Source: Candidatus Thorarchaeota archaeon | Lineage (GTDB): Archaea; Asgardarchaeota; Thorarchaeia; Thorarchaeales; Thorarchaeaceae | Direction of reading: 5' to 3' | Length of the DNA: 10,170 bases | NCBI GenBank assembly: GCA_016841005.1 | Contig: JAEORG010000413.1 | Span: 1-10,170 of the forward strand | Part shown: one piece after another, positions 1-6,152 of the stretch | Layout: the number at the start of each line of letters is the position of its first letter | Numbering within the stretch: the stretch's first letter is position 1 | The notes under the pieces: model-generated | Told to the model about the DNA's origin: nothing | The model's database searches: none | The model's input: the letters and a program-made list of their open reading frames with translations, nothing else | Program-made: the position numbers and the translations under genes

Positions 1-244
1 TGAAACTAACCGAGAGATTCTTTTCTGAACAAACTACTAGTGCGGCTTTTACTGCCGCTCGGCTCCAACCTGTGACATCAAGAGTCCCTTCTTTAAGGAA
101 AGAAGCAAGAATATCAGAAAAATGATGGTAGTCATCTAATGTCAAGATCAGAGCTATTTCAGCAACTATAGCTTTTCGTCGGTCCTCATCAGCTGTTTCC
201 CACTCGTCAAACAGAGTCATTTCTCTTCTATTACTCTCGCCCAT
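1..244 (-). CDS. Unrecognised helical protein, N-terminal part (runs off left edge)
   Basis: Reading the minus strand from ATG at 244-242 gives 81 open codons to the window edge without a stop. The product begins MGESNRREMTLFDEWE and continues with predicted amphipathic helices (AIVAEIALILTLDDYHHFSDILASF and later AAVKAALVVCSEKN; here split from one continuous chain). No signal peptide or membrane segment is visible, so it is probably cytoplasmic. The start is supported by a purine-rich ribosome site (GGAGAGG) 4-7 bases upstream. An in-frame ATG at 265 would add MRKRRGP but has no comparable site. The gene is divergent from the Lrp/AsnC-domain gene and may share its control region. I do not recognise the family; the helix spacing could suit a HEAT-like or small regulatory helical protein, but this is a guess. 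Confidence 0.7.
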   Translation of the reverse strand, partial: MGESNRREMTLFDEWETADEDRRKAIVAEIALILTLDDYHHFSDILASFLKEGTLDVTGWSRAAVKAALVVCSEKNLSVSF

Positions 245-248
245 TGGT

Positions 249-255
249 CCTCTCC
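249..255 (-). promoter_or_regulatory. Ribosome binding site fixing the start at 244
   Basis: On the minus strand GGAGAGG lies directly before ACCA-ATG. It gives a good Shine-Dalgarno match at 4-7 bases spacing for the ATG at 244, and so favours this start over the in-frame ATG at 265. Confidence 0.6.
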
Positions 256-316
256 TTTTGCGCATGGCGAGAATAACAGAAAAAGGATTTGAATTCTCCG
301 TTCGTCTCAGGATTCA

Positions 317-327
317 GCTAAATTTTT
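317..327. promoter_or_regulatory. AT-rich TATA-like element between divergent genes
   Basis: GCTAAATTTTT is the most TATA-like stretch in the divergent interval 245-376. On the plus strand it would place transcription start near 345-350, leaving a leader of about 30 bases before TTG 377. On the minus strand the complement (AAAAATTTAGC) would place it near 295, about 50 bases before ATG 244. It may serve one or both genes. The assignment rests only on composition and spacing. Confidence 0.25.
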
Positions 328-364
328 CAGGAAAGAATCCGTAGTGTATGCAGTTTATCCAAAT

Positions 365-370
365 GGAGGT
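365..370 (+). promoter_or_regulatory. Shine-Dalgarno site fixing TTG 377 as start
   Basis: GGAGGT lies six bases before TTG 377. This is the best ribosome site in the interval and it sits inside the longer reading frame that begins with GTG 344. The GTG has no such site. The site therefore argues that translation begins at 377. Confidence 0.65.
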
Positions 371-376
371 CATAGT

Positions 377-601
377 TTGGTAGATACTGTAGTCTTAGTC
401 ACTGTTAAGGTCGGCGCTGCAGAACGTGTGGCCGCAGCTTTGGAGACCCTTAGCGAAATTGAAAAGGTGCTCATAGTAACAGGTCCGTACGATGTTGTTG
501 CTCTTGCAGAAATTCCAGAAAAGAAAGATTATCGTCGTTTTGTGAATGCAGTTCATGAAATCGATGGGGTAACGCGGACAGAAACTTGTATGGGAATCTA
601 G
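377..601 (+). CDS. Stand-alone Lrp/AsnC effector (RAM) domain protein
   Basis: The 74-residue product starts MVDTVVLVTVKVG and ends at TAG 599-601. It has the beta-alpha-beta-beta-alpha-beta plan of the Lrp/AsnC C-terminal ligand-binding domain: first strand 2-12, helix 14-26, the turn TGPYD at 35-39 that leads into the third strand, helix about 49-61, and the closing strand GVTRTETC (64-71). The family domain binds small effectors such as amino acids at oligomer interfaces. No helix-turn-helix is present, so this protein cannot bind DNA by itself. It may be a small-molecule sensor or may partner with full-length Lrp proteins. The frame is open upstream and could start at GTG 344, adding 11 residues. 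TTG 377 is preferred because GGAGGT precedes it and because it gives the usual compact length for single-domain members. Family assignment is confident; the ligand is unknown. Confidence 0.85.
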   Translation: MVDTVVLVTVKVGAAERVAAALETLSEIEKVLIVTGPYDVVALAEIPEKKDYRRFVNAVHEIDGVTRTETCMGI

Positions 602-626
602 CATTTGCAATCATGGATAGAGGGAG

Positions 627-656
627 ATAGGCAATACCTATTTTCCTTCTTTTTCC
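627..656 (+). terminator. Possible terminator after the Lrp-domain gene
   Basis: A perfect 5-bp inverted repeat (ATAGG 627-631, CCTAT 637-641, loop CAATA) runs straight into a T/C-rich tract ending at 656. Archaeal transcription can stop on T-rich tracts alone, so the hairpin may be incidental. The site lies 26 bases past the stop and before the MFS gene. Confidence 0.35.
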
Positions 657-691
657 ATTGTTCATAAACACTGGTTTTTATAGGGGATATA

Positions 692-2038
692 ATGACCCAA
701 CGAGTTAAGTTGAGTTTTCTAGATTATTCGAAACTGAAAGGTAAGGAGTTTAGTGGACTCTCTACATTTCAATTTCTTACTTTCTTCCGCAGGTCTATAG
801 TCTACACTTTCTTAGCTATCTTTCTGAGATCACTTGGTCTTTCAACCACTGAGGTCACTCTGATGGCAACAGTGGGAATGATTGCCAATGCAGGAACCCA
901 GACACTCGTTTGGGGAAAGGCGCTGGACAAGTACCGTAAACCTGTGGAGTTTGTATCATATGGAGAATTCTTTGCGGGATTAGGTCATATCCTCATGGTT
1001 TTCGGATATCAGTACTTTCTAGGAACTAATCAGATACATGCCGCAGGGTATGTCATAATATTCATTCTGGGTTCCATAGAGATTTTCTGGAGTATGTCAA
1101 ATGTAGGCTGGTCAGCCCTAATATCGGAATTGACTGAAATAGATGAGAGAAAGAGGATAATGGGTCAATTCTCCATAGTTGGTGGATTCGGAGGCCTGGC
1201 AGGAGCATATCTTGGAGGTTATCTCTATGATAATGGATTAGGATTTTCTAGTGGTAGTATCTTCTTCATCGCAGCAATCATCATGATTATTTCAAGCTTC
1301 ATCGTCTATTTCTCCATCCGTCTTAAAGATTCAATCCAGATAGAAGAAGAATATACCGATGTACCTATGCCATCCCTTAGTGACCTTCCTCAACTTTTAC
1401 GTCGTAGCTACATGATCTTCCTAGTTGCTCTTATCTTCATCAATTTCGGAAGGAATTCCATTGCAGTTATCACTGGCCTCTTTCTATCAGAGCCTACAGC
1501 TTTTGGAGCAACCGGTGAAGAGATTGCGCTCTTTAGCAATGTAGGAAGCATCGCTTCAATGATAATGGGAGTGGTAATTGGTTCATTAGTAGCTAAGACT
1601 GATGATAACAAGGTCTTATTTGTTGGAGTACTGTTACCAATAATAGGCATCGCATGGCTGATATTCACTCCTACATTCGCGTTATCTCTGATTGGCTCGT
1701 TCCTCATAGGTGCATCCCAGGTCGTCATCCAATCATCAAGTTATTCTATTGTTGCTGAAATGGCTCCTGAGGAATATAGAGGAAGGCTCTTCGCATACTA
1801 CAATGCAACCTTCTTCCTAAGTTGGGGAATAGCAGCTACGTTAGTGACTGGCCCAGTTGCAGATATTCTAATTGCGAATGGTGCAATAGTTGCAGATGCA
1901 TACAGAGGTAGTTTCATCTCAGCCATCGTGTTACTCATCATTGGTATTATCATACTGATTGGGTATATCAGATATACGAAGTCTATTGGTTTGTTTGCAA
2001 ATCAGGTGGAAATAGAAAAAGGGTTTGGAGATGAGTAG
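692..2038 (+). CDS. MFS (major facilitator superfamily) transporter, 12 predicted helices
   Basis: A 448-residue membrane protein with about twelve hydrophobic helices in two six-helix halves, split by a charged central loop near residues 212-238 (LKDSIQIEEEYTDV onward). The loop after helix 2 carries the MFS motif A signature, GKALDKYRKP at 75-84, with the expected Gly, Asp and basic residues. A degenerate copy (AKTDDNK, about 301-307) lies at the matching place in the second half. PEEYRGR near 349-355 resembles the conserved loop before helix 10-11 of MFS_1 proteins. The usual length fits. The family moves small solutes by proton or ion coupling, or as uniporters; nothing here fixes the substrate, and drug efflux is only one option. 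The start has AGGGG five to six bases upstream. The gene converges with trpS, with only four bases between the stops. Confidence 0.88.
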   Translation: MTQRVKLSFLDYSKLKGKEFSGLSTFQFLTFFRRSIVYTFLAIFLRSLGLSTTEVTLMATVGMIANAGTQTLVWGKALDKYRKPVEFVSYGEFFAGLGHILMVFGYQYFLGTNQIHAAGYVIIFILGSIEIFWSMSNVGWSALISELTEIDERKRIMGQFSIVGGFGGLAGAYLGGYLYDNGLGFSSGSIFFIAAIIMIISSFIVYFSIRLKDSIQIEEEYTDVPMPSLSDLPQLLRRSYMIFLVALIFINFGRNSIAVITGLFLSEPTAFGATGEEIALFSNVGSIASMIMGVVIGSLVAKTDDNKVLFVGVLLPIIGIAWLIFTPTFALSLIGSFLIGASQVVIQSSSYSIVAEMAPEEYRGRLFAYYNATFFLSWGIAATLVTGPVADILIANGAIVADAYRGSFISAIVLLIIGIIILIGYIRYTKSIGLFANQVEIEKGFGDE

Positions 2039-2050
2039 AATCTCATCTCC
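2027..2050. terminator. Perfect inverted repeat at convergent gene ends
   Basis: GGAGATGAG (2027-2035) and CTCATCTCC (2042-2050) are exact reverse complements with a six-base loop TAGAAT. The MFS stop TAG occupies the first half of the loop and the trpS stop (TGA on the minus strand, 2045-2043) lies in the right arm. A 9-bp hairpin can form in transcripts of either strand, so it may act as a two-way terminator or 3'-end stabiliser. No long T tract follows on either side, so the terminator role is inferred from symmetry and placement. Confidence 0.5.
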
Positions 2051-3191
2051 GGATATCGTCACGTAAGCGGCTTGCTGAGAACTCGTGAATTCTCTCTTTA
2101 GCCTCTTCACGTCGCTCTTGATGCTTCTCAAGAAATTCCAATACTCTTGGAGTCAGAATTTGTTTACACTCGCCGCAGAGAATCTCTCCACCTCTACACT
2201 TCCTCTCTAGCTCTGCAAGTTCTTTGTCATCAGGCATGAAGAGCATATCATAATACTTGAAGACTGAGCAGATGTCAGGGTTCGCACCTTTCTCCCTCTG
2301 TTCCTCCGCAGTTTCCCTTCCACCTGTGAAAGCTGCCATGACCTTCTTTCGAGCTTTCTTAGGAGTGTCAGTTGTATAGATTGCAGACATCGGGGCTGAG
2401 GATGACATCTTACCACCCTCCTGCAGACCTGGTAAAAACTTGTTCTGAATCGAAGCAGGTTTGTAGTATCCTAATTTCTCAGCTACATCACGAGTGACTC
2501 TCCAGTGTGGATCTTGATCTATCGCACACGGAATGATGCACGGGGTCTTAGTACCATAGATCCAAGAGTGCAGAAATGCTGGCACAGCTTGCATCGAAGG
2601 ATAGAATATTCCCCCGATGTTCATACTGTTCTCGAATCCAAAGACAGCCCTTGCAGTTGAAAAGGTGACTTTCTTTGCTACTTGGACTGCTAACTCATAC
2701 ATCAAATCAATGTGCTCAATATCTTGAATGATGAATGTATCCTCTGGCTCAAAGCCAACCGCAATTACGTCAAGCGCATTTTCATAGGTTGTTTTTTTCA
2801 TGGCATCATAGGTAAGGTCAGGTTCAAACCAGAATTTTTCATCATTGGTCAGCTGGAAGTATAGGCGTGTTTTGAACTTCTCCTGCCACCATTTTGTGAA
2901 TATCCAAGGAACAAGATGACCAATGTGTACATCCCCACTTGGTCCTCTACCTGTGTAGATAATGAATTTATTCTTCTTATCATACTCATTAAGAACCCAG
3001 TCGAGATCCCTATGAGAAAAGAATAGCTCACGCTCTAGCATGATATGTTTCTCTCCAGTGATCTTGTAAATTCTCTTCAAGAGTTTCTCATCGATTCGTT
3101 GTGTACCAAACTCTTCGATGAGTCTGTCATAGTCGATCTTTCCCCGAACTTCCCAGGGAGTCACGACCATTTCCTCGTCGTCTTTAGACAT
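2043..3191 (-). CDS. trpS: Tryptophanyl-tRNA synthetase, archaeal/eukaryotic type
   Basis: A 382-residue class Ic aminoacyl-tRNA synthetase that charges tRNA-Trp with tryptophan using ATP in the cytoplasm. The N-terminal stretch VTPWEVRGKIDYDRLIEEFG (9-28) is typical of archaeal and eukaryotic TrpRS and absent from the shorter bacterial enzymes. The Rossmann core starts with GRGPSGDVHIGH (81-92), containing the HIGH motif at 89-92. The segment around 218-236 (CIIPCAIDQDPHWRVTRDV) is the conserved active-site region before the second signature. The KMSKS-equivalent loop is KMSSS at 261-265, the form usual in this branch. A helical C-terminal anticodon-binding domain follows, with Cys at 332, 339 and 342 (C-x6-C-x2-C). 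Length and all signatures are intact. The start at 3191 has AGAGGA on the minus strand about seven bases upstream; Met8 is a weaker alternative. Confidence 0.97.
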   Translation of the reverse strand: MSKDDEEMVVTPWEVRGKIDYDRLIEEFGTQRIDEKLLKRIYKITGEKHIMLERELFFSHRDLDWVLNEYDKKNKFIIYTGRGPSGDVHIGHLVPWIFTKWWQEKFKTRLYFQLTNDEKFWFEPDLTYDAMKKTTYENALDVIAVGFEPEDTFIIQDIEHIDLMYELAVQVAKKVTFSTARAVFGFENSMNIGGIFYPSMQAVPAFLHSWIYGTKTPCIIPCAIDQDPHWRVTRDVAEKLGYYKPASIQNKFLPGLQEGGKMSSSAPMSAIYTTDTPKKARKKVMAAFTGGRETAEEQREKGANPDICSVFKYYDMLFMPDDKELAELERKCRGGEILCGECKQILTPRVLEFLEKHQERREEAKERIHEFSASRLRDDIRR

Positions 3192-3250
3192 TGGATATTC
3201 CTCTATTCACGTGGTGGCTTCGCAGGTCAAGAAGTGGAATCCAATTAAGC

Positions 3251-3303
3251 ATGATGGTCGACTTTGATTGTGTGAAGAATTATATCCAACCTCTGTGATT
3301 ACT
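3251..3303 (+). promoter_or_regulatory. Promoter of beta-helix gene A (duplicated upstream of gene B)
   Basis: TTATAT at 3280-3285, preceded by purine-rich GAAGAA as a TFB-response-like stretch, forms a good archaeal TATA promoter. It would place transcription start near 3309 and give a leader of about 38 bases. By my count 42 of 53 positions match 4647-4699 upstream of gene B without gaps, including ATGATGGT at the 5' end and the core GTGTsAAGAATTATAT. The match to a second gene at nearly the same distance from the start (67 against 65 bases) supports a real control element. Confidence 0.65.
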
Positions 3304-3346
3304 AGGAGGTTATTGTAGCTTTAGATGACTTTAGGAGGAACACATA

Positions 3347-4603
3347 ATGAGAAGATTAGTGACTATCGGTATATCTTTTCTAATCATTATATTTCTTAAT
3401 TCACCTGCCTTATCATCCTTCAGCACGACAAACCAGAATCATATAGCAATAAACAGATTCAAAGAATCACAGGCAGAAGAATTGACTCAACATAGCCCAA
3501 TCTCCATTACAGATGACGGAGAATTCTCACAATTGGGCTTTCCAGGTTCAGGTATATATGAAGACCCCTACATTATTGAGGACTTGATTATCGATCTCGA
3601 CGAAAGGTGTATTTTCATATCCAGTACCTCCTATCACTTCAGAATCCAGAACTGTGTTTTAAAAAGCAATACAATGGATGGCACAGTCCAATTTGAAAAT
3701 ATAATTAATGGTGTAATCAAGGATTGTGTTATTGAAGGCGGAGAACACGGCATAAATCTAATCAACTGTACATCCATAGATATCGAAGGAAACAAAATTG
3801 TAGGACAATATTCTTGCGGTATTGTTGTAGGGAATTGTTACGACGAGATCGTAATTTCAAACAACAGGATATTCGAAACCAACACGGGCATCTACATAGA
3901 TAATACGGATTCTTGTATAATCAACATAAATCGTATCTATTGCAATTCAGAAGGTATCCATATCAATGAAGAATCTTCATTCAATGAAATTTTTCAGAAT
4001 TCAATTGGATGGAATGGAGAAAATTCATATGATGCAGGTTCGTTGAACTTCTGGCGCGGTAATTATTGGAGTGATTGTCCTGAAATTACCGTTTCATATG
4101 GAATTGGAGGAGGAATTTCAGAAGATGTTGATGCATGGCCATTGACCGATTATACAGTGCCAGTCATTAATGCCCCAGACATTGGAACAGTGATTCAAGG
4201 CAATGCAAGTGCCATCTTGAGTTGGACAATAATTGAAGCATTTCCACTCTCATATGAAATATATCAGAATAACGTCATTATAGATGAGGGATACCTAACA
4301 AGACAGACACTGATTCAACCACTCGGATCACTCCCACTTGGAGAATACATCTTTACGATAGTAGTTAGAGACGGCGTCGGAAATATGGTAACACTTCAAC
4401 GAGTAATAGATGTGGTTTCACCATCAGGTCCAGATTACCTTTTCATATTATCATTCATATTTAGTATTGGGATCGTTGCAAGTATCATGGTAATACTACC
4501 TCTGGATTATCGACGAAGGAAAAGGAAGTATGAGAAGAACCATGAAGTAGAAAATGAGAAAGCGGAAGAGGAGAATTTCGATCTGGCTGAACTGTTGGAG
4601 TAA
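3347..4603 (+). CDS. Beta-helix gene A: secreted type I membrane protein with Ig-like domain and acidic tail
   Basis: A 418-residue surface protein. Residues 1-24 form a signal peptide (MRRLV, then a hydrophobic core, then ALSS). The entry motif of this beta-helix family, PISITDDGEFSQLGFPGSG (51-69) with DPYIIEDL (73-80), starts a right-handed parallel beta-helix (about 80-222) made of rungs such as GVIKDCVI, GINLINCTSIDIEGNKI, and GIYIDNTDSCIININRI. The NosD-like end signature GNYWSD (238-243) leads to VDAWPL (261-266). An Ig-like/cadherin-like beta domain follows (about 272-356; key words LSW, SYEIYQ, GEYIFT, VRDGVGN). A transmembrane helix (about 364-385) is followed by a basic patch RRRKRK and an acidic tail ending FDLAELLE. 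Start: ATG 3347 with AGGAGG eight bases upstream. It may bind or coat surface glycans or act in adhesion; no catalytic residues can be assigned. Substrate unknown. Confidence 0.85.
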   Translation: MRRLVTIGISFLIIIFLNSPALSSFSTTNQNHIAINRFKESQAEELTQHSPISITDDGEFSQLGFPGSGIYEDPYIIEDLIIDLDERCIFISSTSYHFRIQNCVLKSNTMDGTVQFENIINGVIKDCVIEGGEHGINLINCTSIDIEGNKIVGQYSCGIVVGNCYDEIVISNNRIFETNTGIYIDNTDSCIININRIYCNSEGIHINEESSFNEIFQNSIGWNGENSYDAGSLNFWRGNYWSDCPEITVSYGIGGGISEDVDAWPLTDYTVPVINAPDIGTVIQGNASAILSWTIIEAFPLSYEIYQNNVIIDEGYLTRQTLIQPLGSLPLGEYIFTIVVRDGVGNMVTLQRVIDVVSPSGPDYLFILSFIFSIGIVASIMVILPLDYRRRKRKYEKNHEVENEKAEEENFDLAELLE

Positions 4604-4646
4604 GCATGTTGTTAAGGAATTTGTGGAATGTAGAGAAAAATTATGT

Positions 4647-4699
4647 ATGATGGTTTCTTTTGAGCGTGTCAAGAATTATATTTAACTTCTGTGAATACT
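4647..4699 (+). promoter_or_regulatory. Promoter of beta-helix gene B (copy of gene A promoter)
   Basis: TTATAT at 4676-4681 within GTGTCAAGAATTATAT is the TATA element, with predicted transcription start near 4705 and a leader of about 36 bases. It aligns without gaps to 3251-3303; within the core 34 bases I count five differences. The copied element shows that the duplication of gene A took its promoter with it. GGAG at 4728-4731 is the ribosome site, nine bases before ATG 4741. Confidence 0.65.
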
Positions 4700-4740
4700 G
4701 AAGATTGTTGATCTACTGGATCAAACTGGAGAAATAAAGG

Positions 4741-6027
4741 ATGGGAAGACTAAAGATTGCAGGACTAATTATTCTGATCATTATTGCTCCGAATCCAACA
4801 GGTTCAGCATACTTAACCCCTCCCATAATTCAACATGAAGAGGTTAGAAAATATACAGCATCACTGACTGAGGGCCTAACCCAACATGATCCAGTCGCAA
4901 TTTTTGAAAACAATGATTTCTCTGAATTGGGTTTTCCTGGCTTGGGTACACGTGAGCATCCGTACATAATTGAAGGTTTGCGTATCATAAATAACGATAG
5001 ATGCATTGCAATAGCGAATACAGATTCTCATTTTAGAATTCGAAACTGTGATCTACTTGGCACAGCTATGGACGGTGTGATTCGACTTGAGGATGCAACT
5101 AATGGAATTATCGAGGACTGCTGTATCGAAGGTGGCGATCTTGGTATCTATATTGATCACTGCGCTTCCATTGATATTCTATGCAATGCAATCGCAGGAG
5201 CAGTTGGTGCAGGTATCTGTGTGTTGAATAGCGATTACGATATCACTATATCAAATAATAGAATCTTCGAAAATCCAACTGGAATCTACTTGGATCAATC
5301 AGATTCTTGTATAATCAATATGAATCGCATCTATTGCAATACAATGGGTATTCATTTCCTTGAAGGTTCAGATTTGAATGAAATACATTCTAACTCAATT
5401 GGTTGGAATGTAGGACCAATTGATGGATATGTCGAGGTAAGAAATGGATATGATGATGGTACAGAAAACAACTGGGATGGAAATAGTTGGTGTGATTATA
5501 GATCATATAACACCTGGTATCCGGTTGGAGGAAATGCTGAGGCGCGAGATAATTATCCCTCACATCTGACTGACCTTTCTTCTCCAGTTATAACAACTAC
5601 AGATATTGACACTGTAAACATGGGTAATACAAGTGCTGTCCTGAGCTGGAATATTGTTGAGGATTTCCCTGTGTGGTTTGAGTTATATCAGAACGACATT
5701 ATTACAGACGCGGGATACATAACTGGAGAGATAATAACTCAGCCTCTTGGAGTCCTTACGCGTGGAGAGTATAATTTTACTCTAGTAATTAGAGATGGAG
5801 TAGGATATGTTGAATCTCTTCAACACCATATTAGTGTAGTTTCTGCCCCAGATTTTAGCAATCCGTTTTTGCTATCAATGATAATTAGTGGGGGAATCGT
5901 TGCAACTATCATCGTAATACTGCCTCTTGATTATCTCCGAAGAAAAAGGAAGTCTGTGAAGATTGATGAGGTTGAGAATGAGAAGGAGGAAGAAGTAGAT
6001 TTCGATATATCTCAGCTTCTAGAATAG
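4741..6027 (+). CDS. Beta-helix gene B: close paralogue of gene A
   Basis: A 428-residue protein co-linear with gene A through about residue 222, with many identical rungs (SNNRIF at 171-176, DSCIIN and NRIYCN at 188-200). It has a signal peptide (1-22, core IAGLIILIIIA), entry motif FSELGFPGLGT with HPYIIEGL (60-80), a beta-helix to about 223, a degenerate end signature GNSWCDY (247-253) with DNYPSHL (270-276), an Ig-like domain (about 282-367) with LSW, WFELYQ, GEYNFT and VRDGVG-like RDGVGY words, a transmembrane helix (about 375-395), RRKRK, and an acidic tail ending FDISQLLE. It is about ten residues longer than A, mainly in the loop after the beta-helix (GPIDGYVEVRNGYDDGTENN, 225-244). 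Trp in the end signature is replaced by Cys in the WSD position (SWCD). Probably exported and anchored with the tail in the cytoplasm. Function as for A is unknown; divergence after duplication suggests a different ligand. Confidence 0.85.
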   Translation: MGRLKIAGLIILIIIAPNPTGSAYLTPPIIQHEEVRKYTASLTEGLTQHDPVAIFENNDFSELGFPGLGTREHPYIIEGLRIINNDRCIAIANTDSHFRIRNCDLLGTAMDGVIRLEDATNGIIEDCCIEGGDLGIYIDHCASIDILCNAIAGAVGAGICVLNSDYDITISNNRIFENPTGIYLDQSDSCIINMNRIYCNTMGIHFLEGSDLNEIHSNSIGWNVGPIDGYVEVRNGYDDGTENNWDGNSWCDYRSYNTWYPVGGNAEARDNYPSHLTDLSSPVITTTDIDTVNMGNTSAVLSWNIVEDFPVWFELYQNDIITDAGYITGEIITQPLGVLTRGEYNFTLVIRDGVGYVESLQHHISVVSAPDFSNPFLLSMIISGGIVATIIVILPLDYLRRKRKSVKIDEVENEKEEEVDFDISQLLE

Positions 6028-6037
6028 TGAAGTAAAT

Positions 6038-6050
6038 TTTGTTTGTTGTG
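6038..6050 (+). terminator. T-rich tract after gene B
   Basis: The interval after the gene B stop contains TTTTGTTTGTTG, a T-rich run of the kind that can end archaeal transcription. No hairpin accompanies it. It lies just before the gene C promoter, which is consistent with a separate transcript for C. Confidence 0.25.
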
Positions 6051-6068
6051 GTGTTCATATGTTAAACT

Positions 6069-6091
6069 GTGTGAAAGGTTAAATCCTTTCA
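6069..6091 (+). promoter_or_regulatory. Promoter of gene C with a palindrome centred on the TATA box
   Basis: GTGTGAAAGGTTAAATCC (6069-6086) matches the gene A core GTGTGAAGAATTATATCC at 14 of 18 positions, with the TATA-like TTAAAT at 6079-6084. The arms TGAAAGG (6072-6078) and CCTTTCA (6085-6091) are exact reverse complements around that six-base centre. This could be an operator over the TATA element or a chance hairpin. Predicted transcription start is near 6108, which leaves only 18 bases before GTG 6126 and 45 before ATG 6153. Confidence 0.5.
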
Positions 6092-6152
6092 TTTCAAATA
6101 CGAGATATCGGGTTATTGTTGGTCTGTGACCAATGATTGGGGAAGAGATTCG

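Noticed and set aside
674..690. TTTTTATAGG just before the MFS start as a TATA box
   Set aside because: It is only about 12 bases from ATG 692, so transcription would start inside the coding region; the AGGGG part serves better as the ribosome site.
1408..1728. Open frame on the minus strand inside the MFS gene
   Set aside because: It is antisense to a clear transporter, has no ribosome site, and its product has no domain-like pattern.
3325..3396. Short ORF from ATG 3325 overlapping the start of gene A
   Set aside because: It has about 22 codons in another frame, and the nearby AGGAGG at 3333 lies downstream of its ATG; it is better explained as chance.
6126..6152. GTG 6126 as the start of gene C
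   Set aside because: It adds nine polar residues in front of a normal signal peptide and would leave a leader of only about 18 bases after the predicted transcription start. ATG 6153 matches gene A's N-terminus.
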